From: Dinoroseobacter shibae DFL 12 = DSM 16493
GTDB lineage: Bacteria; Pseudomonadota; Alphaproteobacteria; Rhodobacterales; Rhodobacteraceae
Direction of reading: 5' to 3'
Assembly: GCF_000018145.1 (NCBI RefSeq)
Contig: NC_009952.1
Location: 3,100,001 to 3,164,000 of the forward strand
DNA: 64,000 nucleotides
The translations under genes and the position numbers were made by a program. Positions 26,465-35,779 of this stretch are shown here, one piece after another (within the stretch, counting starts at the first letter, position 1; the number at the start of each line of letters is the position of its first letter). A model generated the notes under the pieces. The model saw nothing but the letters and a program-made list of their open reading frames with translations, was not told the DNA's origin and searched no databases.

Positions 26465-27996
26465 CGGCCCTCTTGCGCGTCGCGGGGCTGACCAAGGCCT
26501 ATCCCGGCGTGGTCGCCAATGACGACGTCTCGTTCGAAATCGCCGAGGGCGAGGTCCATGCCCTGCTGGGCGAGAACGGCGCGGGCAAATCCACCCTGGT
26601 CAAGATGATCTATGGCCTCGTGCGCCCGGATAGCGGAACCATGACCTTTGGCGGTGTGCCTTTCGCCCCGCCAGAACCGCGCGCCGCGCGCAGCGCCGGT
26701 GTGGCGATGGTGTTCCAGCATTTCAGCCTGTTCGAGGCGCTGACCGTGGCCGAGAACATCGCCCTCGGGATGGAGGACCCGCCGAAGATGCGTGACCTCG
26801 CCGCCCGGATCACCCAGGTCAGCCAGGCCTACGGCCTGCCGCTGGACCCGTCGCGGCTGGTCGGCACGCTCAGCGCGGGCGAGCGCCAGCGGGTGGAGAT
26901 CATCCGTTGCCTGTTGCAGGAGCCCAAGCTGCTGATCATGGACGAGCCGACCTCGGTGCTGACCCCGCAGGAGGTCGACATCCTTTTCGCGACGCTGCGC
27001 AAACTGCGCGACGAGGGCACCGCGATCCTCTATATCTCCCACAAGCTCGAAGAGATCCGGGCGCTTTGCGACAGTGCCACGATCCTGCGGCTGGGCAAGG
27101 TAGTCGCCACCTGCGACCCGCGGGAGAAATCGGCGCGCGAGCTGGCCGAGATGATGGTCGGCAAGACCCTGCAGCAGACGAAATCGGCCGGCAACGCCTT
27201 TGGCGCGCCGGTGCTGGAATTGCGCGGTCTGTCGCAACCGGCCACGACGCCCTTCGGCACCCCCCTGCGCGACATCTCGCTGGAGGTGCGCGCGGGCGAG
27301 GTGCTGGGCATCGGCGGGGTGGCCGGGAACGGGCAGGACGAGCTGCTCTCGGCGATCTCGGGGGAGCGGCGGGCCGAGGATGCGATCTTCCTGCACGGCA
27401 CACCAATCTCGAAGATCGGCCCGGCGGCGCGGCGCCAGCTTGGCGTGCTCAGCGGCCCCGAAGAGCGCCTCGGCCACGCCGCCGCCCCGGACATGAGCCT
27501 GACCGAAAACGCCCTGCTGACCGGGTCGGTGCGCGAGAAGCTGACGCGCAACGGCTTTCTCGACTGGGCCAAAACCCGGGCTTTTGCCGAGCGCATCATC
27601 GAAACCTTCGATGTGCGCACCCCCGGCCCCGAGGCTGCAGCCCGGGCCCTGTCGGGCGGCAACCTGCAGAAATTCGTGATCGGGCGCGAGGTGCTGCAGC
27701 GGCCCGAGGTGCTGATCGTGAACCAGCCGACCTGGGGAGTGGACGCTTCCGCCGCCGCCGCGATCCGGCAGGCCCTCCTGGATCTGGCCGCGGGCGGCAC
27801 CGCCGTGGTGGTGATCAGTCAGGACCTGGACGAGCTGATGGAGATCTCCGACACTTTCGCCGCGCTGAACGGCGGACGGCTGAGCGGCAAGGTCCCCGCC
27901 GCGGGCCTGACGGTGGAGCAGATCGGGCTGATGCTGGGCGGTGCCCATGACATGGACCTGCCCGACCCGAACGCGGAGGCGGTCCTCCATGCCTGA
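26461..27996 (+). CDS. ABC transporter ATPase, nucleoside/purine type
   Basis: A 511-residue double-ATPase protein of the simple-sugar/BMP-type importer family (like YufO/NupO). The first domain is complete, with Walker A GENGAGKST (residues 38-46), signature LSAGERQRVEI and Walker B LLIMDEPTS. The second is degenerate (GVAGNGQDEL in place of Walker A; signature LSGGNLQKF), as is normal for this family. The start overlaps the xdhC stop. With two permeases and a BMP binding protein downstream, purine bases or nucleosides are the likely cargo, feeding xanthine dehydrogenase; the substrate is inferred from context. Confidence 0.9.
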   Translation: MTALLRVAGLTKAYPGVVANDDVSFEIAEGEVHALLGENGAGKSTLVKMIYGLVRPDSGTMTFGGVPFAPPEPRAARSAGVAMVFQHFSLFEALTVAENIALGMEDPPKMRDLAARITQVSQAYGLPLDPSRLVGTLSAGERQRVEIIRCLLQEPKLLIMDEPTSVLTPQEVDILFATLRKLRDEGTAILYISHKLEEIRALCDSATILRLGKVVATCDPREKSARELAEMMVGKTLQQTKSAGNAFGAPVLELRGLSQPATTPFGTPLRDISLEVRAGEVLGIGGVAGNGQDELLSAISGERRAEDAIFLHGTPISKIGPAARRQLGVLSGPEERLGHAAAPDMSLTENALLTGSVREKLTRNGFLDWAKTRAFAERIIETFDVRTPGPEAAARALSGGNLQKFVIGREVLQRPEVLIVNQPTWGVDASAAAAIRQALLDLAAGGTAVVVISQDLDELMEISDTFAALNGGRLSGKVPAAGLTVEQIGLMLGGAHDMDLPDPNAEAVLHA

Positions 27997-28023
27997 CCGC
28001 GCCATCCGCCGCATGAGCACCTG

Positions 28024-28056
28024 CCTGAAGTCCCTGAATATTCCCGCCGGCGGCCC
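28024..28056 (-). repeat. Family B element between transporter genes
   Basis: On the minus strand GCCGCCGGCGGGAATATT continues into CAGGGACTTCAGG, parallel to the copies at 17855 and 35527. It lies in the 222-base gap between ATPase and first permease, 104 bases before a palindrome. The remainder of the gap is GC-rich with no gene. Confidence 0.65.
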
Positions 28057-28160
28057 CCAGCCGTACGACGCTGTGGCGCCATGGGATCTGTGCGCGACAC
28101 GCGCGCCCGCACGCGGGGCGATACGTGTCCCGACCGCGCCCGCCGCCCGCAGCGAAGCGG

Positions 28161-28184
28161 CAAGAATTTTACTTAAAATTCTTG
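28161..28184. repeat. Family A-like palindrome before the first permease
   Basis: Arms of 11 bases (CAAGAATTTTA and reverse complement) with a CT centre. Outer CAAG/CTTG caps are kept but the inside is AT-only, unlike its GC-rich surroundings. It ends 34 bases before the permease ATG. Confidence 0.85.
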
Positions 28185-28218
28185 CGCCAGTCCCACGCGA
28201 TGACCGAGGCGGCCGCCG

Positions 28219-29304
28219 ATGATCCGGCTCGAAAAGCGTCCCAACCCGTCCCGGCTCTGGACCGCGCTGACCCCGGTCGTGGCGGTGGTGCTGACCATGA
28301 TCGCGGGTGGCATTCTCTTCGCGGCGCTCGGCAAGGACCCGTTCGAGGCCCTGCGCACGATCTTCTGGGATCCGCTGTTTTCGGAGCAATTCGCCGCCTT
28401 TTCGCGCCCGCAGCTGCTGATCAAGGCGGGGCCGCTGATCCTGATCGCGATCGGGCTCAGCCTTGGGTTTCGGGCGGGGATCTGGAATATCGGCGCCGAG
28501 GGGCAGTACATCATGGGCGCGCTCTGCGGCGCCGGTCTCGGCCTGGCCTTCTATCCCACGCAGAGCGCGCTGATCTTCCCGGCCATGGTGGTGGCGGGCG
28601 CGCTGGGGGGCTGGGCCTGGGCGATGATCCCCGCGGTGCTCAAGATCCGCTTCGGGACCAATGAAATCCTCGTGTCGCTGATGCTGGTCTACGTGGCCGA
28701 GGCGCTGCTGGCTTCGGCGGCCCTGGGTATCCTGCGCAGCCCGGAGGGTGGCGGCTTCCCGGGCTCGCGCAACCTGTCGCAGATCGACGCCATGGCCAAT
28801 CCCGAGCTGATCGCCGGGACGGGCATGCATTGGGGCGTGGTGACAGGCTTTGCCGCCGTGATCGCGGCCTATGTGCTGCTCAATCGCCATATCCTGGGCT
28901 ACCAGATCAAGCTCACCGGCCAGGCGCCCCGGGCGGCGCGCTTTGCCGGTGTGAACCCGTCGATGCTGGTCGCGCTCTGCCTCGGGGTCTCCGGCGCGCT
29001 GGCGGGGCTGGCGGGGCTGTTCGAGGTGACCGGCCCGGCCGGCCAGATCTCGATCGATTTCAACTCGGGCTACGGGTTCACCGCGATCATCGTGGCCTTT
29101 CTCGGGCGCCTGCATCCCGTCGGCATTCTGCTGGCGGGGCTGCTGATGGCGCTGACCTATATCGGCGGCGAGCTCGCGCAGTTCATGCTGGGCATCCCCG
29201 CGGCCGCGATCCAGGCCTTCCAGGGGATGCTGCTGTTCTTCCTGCTGGGAGTCGACGTGCTCTCGAACTACCGCATCCGCATCGGCAAGGGCGCGCCCGC
29301 ATGA
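28219..29304 (+). CDS. ABC transporter permease 1
   Basis: A 361-residue inner-membrane permease of the BPD_transp_2 family with about nine hydrophobic segments. The signature SLGFRAGIWNIGAEGQYIMGA (NIGAEGQ near residue 94) identifies the YufP/NupP-like subgroup of nucleoside importers. ATG at 28219 is used; 222 bases with a family B element and a palindrome separate it from the ATPase gene, an unusually wide gap for an otherwise compact operon. The second permease begins 22 bases after its stop. Confidence 0.9.
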   Translation: MIRLEKRPNPSRLWTALTPVVAVVLTMIAGGILFAALGKDPFEALRTIFWDPLFSEQFAAFSRPQLLIKAGPLILIAIGLSLGFRAGIWNIGAEGQYIMGALCGAGLGLAFYPTQSALIFPAMVVAGALGGWAWAMIPAVLKIRFGTNEILVSLMLVYVAEALLASAALGILRSPEGGGFPGSRNLSQIDAMANPELIAGTGMHWGVVTGFAAVIAAYVLLNRHILGYQIKLTGQAPRAARFAGVNPSMLVALCLGVSGALAGLAGLFEVTGPAGQISIDFNSGYGFTAIIVAFLGRLHPVGILLAGLLMALTYIGGELAQFMLGIPAAAIQAFQGMLLFFLLGVDVLSNYRIRIGKGAPA

Positions 29305-29326
29305 TCCCCCCGGAAGGAACAGACTG

Positions 29327-30253
29327 ATGGACGCCATCAACCCGGTCATCCTGATCGCCTCGCTGATCGTGGCCTCCACGCCGATCCTGCTGGCCGCCCT
29401 GGGCGAGCTGGTCTGCGAAAAGGCGGGGGTGCTGAACCTCGGGGTCGAGGGGATGATGATCTTCGGCGCGATCTGCGGCTTCGCCATCGCGGTGGAGACC
29501 GAAAGCCCCCTGCTCGGCTTTCTGTGCGCGGCGCTGGCGGGGGCGGCCCTGTCGATGATCTTCGGGGTGCTGACGCAGTTTCTGCTGTCCAACCAGGTGG
29601 CGACGGGTCTTGCGCTGACGCTCTTCGGGCTGGGGTTCTCGGCGCTCGTCGGGCAGGGTTATGTCGGGCTCAAGGCCCCGGCCACGCCCGCGGTGCCCTT
29701 CGGCCCGCTGGCGGACCTGCCCGTGGTCGGGCCGATACTGTTTTCCCATGACGCCATGGTCTATGCCTCCATCGCGCTGGTGGCGGCGGTCTGGTACGTG
29801 CTGGCCCATACCCGCGCGGGCCTGATCCTGCGCGCGGTGGGCGAGAGCCACGACGCCGCCCATGCGCTCGGCTACAAGGTGGTGCGCATCCGCCTGCTGG
29901 CGATCGCCTTCGGCGGGGCGCTGGCGGGCTTGGGCGGTGCGTATCTGAGCCTCGTGCGCGTGCCGCAATGGACCGAGGGCATGACCGCCGGCGCGGGCTG
30001 GATCGCGCTGGCAATCGTGGTCTTCGCCAGCTGGCGGCCCTGGCGGATCGTGCTCGGCGCCTATCTCTTCGGCGGGATCAGCGTGCTGCAACTCAACCTG
30101 CAGGCCGCGGGCATCAAGATCCCGGTGGAGCTTCTGTCCATGAGCCCCTATGTGATTACCATCGTGGTGCTGGTGCTGATGTCCCGCGACCGCACGCGCA
30201 CCGCGCTCAACGCGCCCGCCGCACTCGGGCGCAGCTTCCACGCCTCCAGCTGA
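29327..30253 (+). CDS. ABC transporter permease 2
   Basis: A 308-residue permease partner of the YufQ/NupQ-like subgroup with multiple membrane helices. AGVLNLGVEGMMIFGA near residue 38 is the counterpart of NIGAEGQ in the first permease. It should form the heterodimeric membrane pore with that protein. It starts 22 bases after the first permease, with a GGAAGGA ribosome site before the ATG. After its stop a short hairpin precedes the binding-protein gene. Confidence 0.9.
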   Translation: MDAINPVILIASLIVASTPILLAALGELVCEKAGVLNLGVEGMMIFGAICGFAIAVETESPLLGFLCAALAGAALSMIFGVLTQFLLSNQVATGLALTLFGLGFSALVGQGYVGLKAPATPAVPFGPLADLPVVGPILFSHDAMVYASIALVAAVWYVLAHTRAGLILRAVGESHDAAHALGYKVVRIRLLAIAFGGALAGLGGAYLSLVRVPQWTEGMTAGAGWIALAIVVFASWRPWRIVLGAYLFGGISVLQLNLQAAGIKIPVELLSMSPYVITIVVLVLMSRDRTRTALNAPAALGRSFHASS

Positions 30254-30264
30254 CCCGCGCGAAC

Positions 30265-30281
30265 TGCCCGTTTTCCGGGCA
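30265..30281 (+). other. Intercistronic hairpin before the binding protein
   Basis: TGCCCG and CGGGCA enclose a five-base loop TTTTC. A second small stem, GCGTCC/GGACGC, lies at 30361-30378. Such hairpins often stabilise or separate the more abundant binding-protein message; that role is inferred. The 152-base gap holds no gene. Confidence 0.4.
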
Positions 30282-30405
30282 CCCGCATAGCGATCCGGCA
30301 GGCCAGGCGCCGCCCCCTCTTGCCGCGCCCTCAGGGGCCTGTAGGATGCGACCGTCACCCGCGTCCGCCCGGGGACGCAGAACAAGAACCGGATTTACAG
30401 GGAAC

Positions 30406-31509
30406 ATGCGTATGAACTTCCGTCTCGCACTCAAGGGCGCCGCCCTTGCCGTGGCTACCGGCCTTGCCGGCATAGCCTCGGCCCAGGATGAGCCGCTCAA
30501 GGTCGGCTTCATTTATTGCTGCCCGATCGGCGATCTCGGCTGGAGCTACCAGCACGATGTGGGCCGTCAGGCCATCGAAGAAGAGTATGGCGACAGGGTC
30601 GAAACCATCTTCCAGGAGAGCGTTTCCGAAGGCGCCGATGCCGAGCGGGTGATGACCCAGATGGCCCTGTCCGGTGCGGACATCATCTTCGCCACCTCCT
30701 TCGGGTTCATGGACGCGACCAACAACGTGGCCGCCCGCTTCCCGGATGTGCAATTCGAGCACGCCACCGGCTACAAGCGCGAGCATCCGAACGTCACCAC
30801 CTACAATTCGCGGTTCTATGAAGGCCGCGCCGTGGTCGGCCATATCGCGGGCAAGATGACCGAGACCAACAAGATCGGCTATATCGCCTCCTACCCGATC
30901 CCCGAGGTCATCATGGGGATCAACTCGTTCTTCCTGCACGCCCAGAAGGTGAACCCCGATGTGGAACTGACCGTGGTCTGGGTCTATTCCTGGTTCGACC
31001 CGGCCAAGGAAGCCGACGCCGCCCGCGCCATGATCGAGCAGGGCGTCGACGTGATCACCCAGCACACCGATTCGACGGCCCCCCAGGCCGCCGCCGAAGA
31101 GGCGATCGCCGCGGGCACCCGCGTCTTCACCTTCGGGCAGGCCTCCGACATGCTGCCCTACGCGCCCGCCCCGCGGATCGCGTCGATCATCGACAACTGG
31201 AATCCCTACTACATCAAGCGCGTGGGCCAGCTGCTCGATGGCACCTATGAGAGCATGGAAAGCTGGGGCGGGATGCCGGAGGGCGAGGTCGTGATCGGCG
31301 AGATCACCGACGAGGTCCCCGCCGACATCAAGGCCGAAGCCGAGGCCATGATCGCCGCCATCACTGCGGGCGAATACCACCCCTTCACCGGCCCGATCAT
31401 GAAGCAGGACGGCAGCGTCTTCCTGGCCGAGGGCGAGGTCGCCACGGATGAGCAGCTCCTGACCATGAACTTCTACATCGAGGGCATCGACGGCGACATC
31501 CCGAACTGA
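30406..31509 (+). CDS. BMP-family substrate-binding protein
   Basis: A 367-residue periplasmic binding protein. Residues 1-26 are a signal peptide (MRMNFRLALKGAALAVATG..., cut after GIASA); there is no lipobox, so it is soluble. The mature part begins EPLKVGFIYCCPIGDLGWSY and has the Bmp/PnrA family blocks DIIFATSFGFMDA, YIASYPIPEVIMGINSF and DVITQHTDSTAP. PnrA-like members bind purine nucleosides; with xdhABC upstream, a purine ligand is the best guess. ATG at 30412 is an alternative start two codons in. A strong terminator follows, ending the operon. Confidence 0.92.
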   Translation: MRMNFRLALKGAALAVATGLAGIASAQDEPLKVGFIYCCPIGDLGWSYQHDVGRQAIEEEYGDRVETIFQESVSEGADAERVMTQMALSGADIIFATSFGFMDATNNVAARFPDVQFEHATGYKREHPNVTTYNSRFYEGRAVVGHIAGKMTETNKIGYIASYPIPEVIMGINSFFLHAQKVNPDVELTVVWVYSWFDPAKEADAARAMIEQGVDVITQHTDSTAPQAAAEEAIAAGTRVFTFGQASDMLPYAPAPRIASIIDNWNPYYIKRVGQLLDGTYESMESWGGMPEGEVVIGEITDEVPADIKAEAEAMIAAITAGEYHPFTGPIMKQDGSVFLAEGEVATDEQLLTMNFYIEGIDGDIPN

Positions 31510-31529
31510 TCCCGCGCCCCAGACACACG

Positions 31530-31562
31530 AAACCCACCGTCACCCCGACGGCGGGTTTTTTT
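31530..31562 (+). terminator. Rho-independent terminator of the xdh-transporter operon
   Basis: AACCC-A-CCGTC pairs with GACGG-C-GGGTT around a five-base ACCCC loop, followed by seven T residues. It lies 20 bases past the binding-protein stop. Confidence 0.9.
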
Positions 31563-31593
31563 ATGCAACGGCCCGAACCACGGATGGCGAAGG

Positions 31594-31788
31594 TCAGCCC
31601 TTCTTCATCGGGCAGGTGTTGATCCCCAGCATGGAATAGGCCGGGCAGTATCCCGCCAACCCGGTCAGCAGCGGGACGATCCCGATCAGGCCCCAAAGGG
31701 TCTGCGGGCCGACAAAGACCAGCGACAGCAGGACGAGACCGGCGATGACGCGCAGGGCGCGGTCGAGGGTACCTTCATTCTTGGGCAT
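31594..31788 (-). CDS. DUF2892 small membrane protein
   Basis: A 64-residue inner-membrane protein with two hydrophobic helices (about residues 10-27 and 31-45). NEGTLDRALRVIAG at the start and GLIGIVPLLTGLAGYCPAYSMLGI match the DUF2892/YgaP-like family, including the C-P-x-Y motif after helix two. In other proteins this module follows a rhodanese domain; here it stands alone. Function is unknown. It is convergent with the binding-protein gene and its terminator. Confidence 0.85.
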   Translation of the reverse strand: MPKNEGTLDRALRVIAGLVLLSLVFVGPQTLWGLIGIVPLLTGLAGYCPAYSMLGINTCPMKKG

Positions 31789-31956
31789 GGACGTGTTCCT
31801 CTTGGATTGAATCGACTTCCTGACCCGATCTTACACGATCCTGCGCCGCCCGTCGGTGACAAGGTCACAAAGGTTCCTGCGACACAGGCGGCAACCTTCG
31901 GTGTTCCCGAACCACGCCGGAGCAGGGCGCGCACCGCGCGGGCGCAGCAGCGAACC

Positions 31957-32778
31957 TCAGCGGTAGGTCTCGTCCTCGGCCGGGAAGCTGCGCGCGCGCA
32001 CCTCGGCGGCATAGGCTCCCGCGGCCCGGTCCACCTCGCCGCGCAGATCGGCGAACTTGCGCACGAATTTCGGCGCCCAGTCCCCCAGCCCCAGCATGTC
32101 CTCCATCACCAGGATCTGCCCGTCGCAGGCCGCCGAGGCGCCGATGCCGATGGTCGGGATCGGGCAGGCCGCGGACACCTCTGCCGCCAGCGGCTCCACC
32201 ATCCCCTCCAGAACCACGGAAAACGCCCCCGCCTCGGCCACGGCGGCGGCATCGGCATGGTGCAGCGGCCAGCTGTCCGCCTCGCGGCCCTGGGTCTTGA
32301 ACCCGCCCATCGTGTTGGACGACTGGGGCGTCAGCCCGATATGGGCCATCACCGGAATACCGCGCGCGGTCAGAAAGGCGATGGTCTCGGCCATGCGCGC
32401 GCCCCCTTCCAGCTTGACCGCCTGACAGCCGGTCTCGGCCATGATCCGCGCCGCGGACCGGAAGGCCACCTGCGGGCTCTCCTCGTAGGACCCGAACGGC
32501 ATGTCCACCACCACGAGCGCCCGGGCCGTGCCCCGCACCACCGCCGCCCCGTGGGCGATCATCAACTCCAGGCTCACGGGCAGGGTGGTCTCGAACCCGT
32601 GGCTGACCATGCCGAGGCTGTCCCCCACCAGCAGCACATCGCAATGGGCATCGAGGATACGCGCGAACTGCACATGGGAGGCGGTGAGCGCCACGATCGG
32701 CTCCGCCCCCTTGCGCGCGGCGATCTGGGGGACGGTCAGGCGGCGGATAGGGGCCGGTGCTGGGGGCTGTGCGGACAT
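31957..32778 (-). CDS. panB: Ketopantoate hydroxymethyltransferase
   Basis: A 273-residue enzyme that adds a hydroxymethyl group from methylene-tetrahydrofolate to 2-oxoisovalerate, the first step to pantothenate. Blocks include [23 protein letters not shown], the substrate-binding [16 protein letters not shown] and [17 protein letters not shown] at 32778 is preceded by GGAGG, better than an upstream alternative at 32829. It is not next to panC (13286), so the pathway genes are split. It is divergent from the flavoprotein gene at 33015 across 236 bases in which no gene or clear repeat is seen. Confidence 0.94.
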   Translation of the reverse strand: MSAQPPAPAPIRRLTVPQIAARKGAEPIVALTASHVQFARILDAHCDVLLVGDSLGMVSHGFETTLPVSLELMIAHGAAVVRGTARALVVVDMPFGSYEESPQVAFRSAARIMAETGCQAVKLEGGARMAETIAFLTARGIPVMAHIGLTPQSSNTMGGFKTQGREADSWPLHHADAAAVAEAGAFSVVLEGMVEPLAAEVSAACPIPTIGIGASAACDGQILVMEDMLGLGDWAPKFVRKFADLRGEVDRAAGAYAAEVRARSFPAEDETYR

Positions 32779-33014
32779 GGGATAACCTCCGGTTTCGGGC
32801 AGCTTTCCCCACGTCCGTCGCACCCTCAAGCGCGCTTATCCGCGCAGCCTGCGGCGCGCCAGCCCGGCGCCCTCCCGGCCCCTCCGGCACCAGCCCCCGC
32901 GCAGGCCCTCGAAACATCCCGCCTTGTCGCAAATCGGCCCGACATGGTCGGCTGAACGCCCCATGCTTTGCAGAGCGCTGTAGACTGCCCCGCAGGACAG
33001 TCGGAGGAAGCCCC

Positions 33015-35510
33015 ATGAAAACCCAAGTCAAGGCGCTCGTCGTGGGCGGCGGTGCGGTCGGCACCGGGATCGCCTATCACCTGGGCAAGGCGGGGTGGGA
33101 CGTGCTGCTGTTGGAGCGTGACGAGCTGACCTCGGGCTCCACCTGGCACGCGGCGGGCCTGCTGCCGCTCTTCAACATGTCCTACGCGACGTCGCATATC
33201 CACGACTATTCGGTGAAGTTCTACAAGGGACTGGAGGCTGAGACCGGCCTGAACCCGGGCTTTGCGGTGGTGGGCAACCTGCGCATGGCCCAGACCCAGG
33301 CGCGGATGGACGAATACATGCTCTATGCCGCCACCGCCGAGACCGTGGGCATCCCCCATGAATGGCTGACCCCGGCCCAGATCAGGGACCGCTACCCGCT
33401 GGTGCGGACCGAGGATCTGAAGGGCGCGATCCTGCACCCGACCGATGGCTACATAAACCCGGCCGATGTGACCCAGGCCATGGCCAAGGGCGCGCGCCAG
33501 CACGGGGTCGCGATCGAGCGGAAGTGGCAGGTCGATGCCTACGCCTGGCAGGGGGATCATTGGGCGGTGACGGTGACCAAGATGGCCGACCGGGGCGGCA
33601 ACCTCGTGCCCACGGACGAACAGCAGGTCATCCGCGCCGAGCATGTGGTGACCGCCACCGGCAACCACGCTCAGCGCACCGCGCAACTGCTGGGCATCAA
33701 GATCCCCGCGATCCCGGTGGAACACCAGTATATCGTCACCGAACCCGACCCGGCGCTGGTGCAGTGGCGCAAGGACAACCCCGAGCACCCGGTGCTGCGC
33801 GACGCGGACGCGAAATGGTACGTGCGCGAGGAACGCGGTGGCTGGATCCTCGGCCCCTACGAGCAGGGCGCGCCCGCGCGGTTCAAATACGCCGTGCCCG
33901 AGAGCTTCCGCGCGGACCTCTTCCCCCTCGATCTGGAGCGGATCGAAGAGGAATACATGTCCATGATCCACCGGATTCCGACTTCGGAAACCGTGGGGCT
34001 CAAGGACGACTACAACGGCCCGATCTGCTACACCCCCGACGGCAACCCGCTGGTCGGCCCGGCGCCCGGCTTGCGCAACATGTGGCTGGCCGAAGGCTTC
34101 AGCTTCGGCATCACCGCGGCGGGGGGCACGGGATACTACCTCGCGCAGATGATGACCGAGGGCGAGGCGGAGATCGACATGGCCTCGCTGGATCCACGCC
34201 GCTACGGGTCCTGGATGACCACCGAGTATGCCGCGACCAAGAACGAGGAATGCTATGCCCATGTCTTCATCCTGCACCACCCGGATGAAGAGCGCGCCGC
34301 CTGCCGCCCCCTGCGCACCACCCCCGCCTATGACCGCCAGAAAGCGCTCGGCGCCCAGTTCGGGCAGGTCAACGGCTGGGAACGGCCCAATTACTACGGC
34401 CCCTTGGACGCGCCCGACAACTTCGATCACGACGCGCGGTCCTTCCGGCGCGGCGGCTGGTGGGACTACGCCCGGGCCGAGGCCGAGGCTGTGCGAAGCA
34501 CCGCCGGGCTGATCGACGCCACCGCCTTTGCCAAGCACCGGGTGTCGGGGCCGGGGGCGACCGCGTTCCTGGACTGGTTCACCACCAACACCCTGCCGCG
34601 CGTGGGCCGGATCAACCTGACCTACGCCCTGACCGGGGCCGGGACCACCCACACCGAATACACGATCCTGCGAACGGGCGAGGACGACTATACCCTGATC
34701 TCCGCCGGGGCCTGGCACGCCTATGACCAGGACTTCCTGACCAAGGCGATCGAGGACACAGAGCCCCGTTTCGGCCGCATCACCCTGCAGGACACCACGA
34801 CCCAGACCGGCGTCTTCGCCCTCGCCGGACCGAAGGCGCGCGACATCCTCAAGGCGCTGATCCGCGACCCGGACCCCGAAACGGCCCTCTCGAACAAACG
34901 CTTCCCCTGGCTCGGCACCCGCGAGATCGAGCTGGGCATGTGCCCCCTGCGCGCCGTCCGCGTAGCCTATACCGGCGCGCTGGGGTGGGAGCTGCATCAC
35001 CCGATCGAGATGCAGACCTATCTCTGGGACCAACTGATGGCCGTCGGCGCGGCGCATGGCCTGAAACCCGTGGGCGCGCGGGCGCAGAACTGGCTCCGGC
35101 AAGAGAAATCCTACCGCGCCTTCGGCACCGAACTGGGCCGCGACGCCACTCCGCTGGAAGCCGGGCTGGACCGTTTCGTGGACCTGTCCAAGGACTTCCA
35201 CGGCAAGGCGGCGATGGTGGAAACCGGGATTCGGTCGCGCTGCGTCACCCTGCTGATCGACGGGCCGGACGATGCCGACCCCTGGGGCCGCGAGGCGCTC
35301 TATGCCGGTGACACCCGGGTCGGCCGCCTGACCTCGGGGGGCTACTCCGTGGCCTTCGGCAAATCCATCGCCATGGGCTACGTCACCCCCGACCACGCGG
35401 CCCCGGGGACCAAACTCAAGGTCCGGATGTTCAACGCTCTCTGGGATGCGGAGGTCACCGAAGACAGCCCCTTCGACCCGCAAAACGCCACCATCCGCGC
35501 CGACGGCTGA
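33015..35510 (+). CDS. Dimethylglycine/sarcosine dehydrogenase-like flavoprotein
   Basis: An 831-residue two-part enzyme. The N-terminal half is a DAO-type FAD oxidoreductase (Rossmann VVGGGAVGTGIAYHL, residues 10-24; a His in SGSTWHAAGLLP near residue 55 is where covalent FAD attaches in this family). The C-terminal half is a GCV_T aminomethyltransferase module (about 430-830) that passes the released one-carbon unit to tetrahydrofolate. It demethylates an N-methyl glycine compound or a related methylated amine; which one cannot be told. ATG at 33015 has a GGAGG site. It is monocistronic, followed by a family B element and a palindrome. Confidence 0.88.
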   Translation: MKTQVKALVVGGGAVGTGIAYHLGKAGWDVLLLERDELTSGSTWHAAGLLPLFNMSYATSHIHDYSVKFYKGLEAETGLNPGFAVVGNLRMAQTQARMDEYMLYAATAETVGIPHEWLTPAQIRDRYPLVRTEDLKGAILHPTDGYINPADVTQAMAKGARQHGVAIERKWQVDAYAWQGDHWAVTVTKMADRGGNLVPTDEQQVIRAEHVVTATGNHAQRTAQLLGIKIPAIPVEHQYIVTEPDPALVQWRKDNPEHPVLRDADAKWYVREERGGWILGPYEQGAPARFKYAVPESFRADLFPLDLERIEEEYMSMIHRIPTSETVGLKDDYNGPICYTPDGNPLVGPAPGLRNMWLAEGFSFGITAAGGTGYYLAQMMTEGEAEIDMASLDPRRYGSWMTTEYAATKNEECYAHVFILHHPDEERAACRPLRTTPAYDRQKALGAQFGQVNGWERPNYYGPLDAPDNFDHDARSFRRGGWWDYARAEAEAVRSTAGLIDATAFAKHRVSGPGATAFLDWFTTNTLPRVGRINLTYALTGAGTTHTEYTILRTGEDDYTLISAGAWHAYDQDFLTKAIEDTEPRFGRITLQDTTTQTGVFALAGPKARDILKALIRDPDPETALSNKRFPWLGTREIELGMCPLRAVRVAYTGALGWELHHPIEMQTYLWDQLMAVGAAHGLKPVGARAQNWLRQEKSYRAFGTELGRDATPLEAGLDRFVDLSKDFHGKAAMVETGIRSRCVTLLIDGPDDADPWGREALYAGDTRVGRLTSGGYSVAFGKSIAMGYVTPDHAAPGTKLKVRMFNALWDAEVTEDSPFDPQNATIRADG

Positions 35511-35526
35511 AGCGCGCCTTCCATAA

Positions 35527-35560
35527 GGGCCCAAGTCCGGACATATCCCTACCGGAGGCC
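35527..35560 (-). repeat. Family B element after the flavoprotein gene
   Basis: On the minus strand CCTCCGGTAGGGATATGT continues into CCGGACTTGGGCCC, close to the copy at 17855. It begins 16 bases past the stop codon and is followed 53 bases later by a palindrome. Confidence 0.7.
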
Positions 35561-35613
35561 GCTGACGTCGCAGCCGGGCGCGTTCGCCGTGGGGCGCGAA
35601 ACGGGTAAGGTGC

Positions 35614-35635
35614 CAAGCGGTTTCGAAACCGCTTG
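35614..35635. repeat. Family A palindrome upstream of the Hint gene
   Basis: A perfect 22-base palindrome with half-site CAAGCGGTTTC. The arms equal those at 17927. It lies in the 269-base gap before the Hint-domain gene; nothing else is recognised in the gap except the family B copy. Confidence 0.9.
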
Positions 35636-35779
35636 CCAGCACCCGGCCGGAACGCTGAGCGGCGGCGACATGGCGCGGGACTTGTCCAGACCGCACCACG
35701 CGTGCTCCCCCGTTTCGTCACATTTAACGGTTTCGATCTATACCGGTCGCGACTCTCTCTTGCGGCCCCGGAGACCGCC

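Noticed and set aside
28000-28218. Short gene between the ABC ATPase and first permease
   Set aside because: Open frames there are composed of family B and palindrome sequence and have no recognisable protein features.
32779-33014. Gene in the panB-flavoprotein gap
   Set aside because: No frame with a ribosome site or family match; treated as divergent promoter space.
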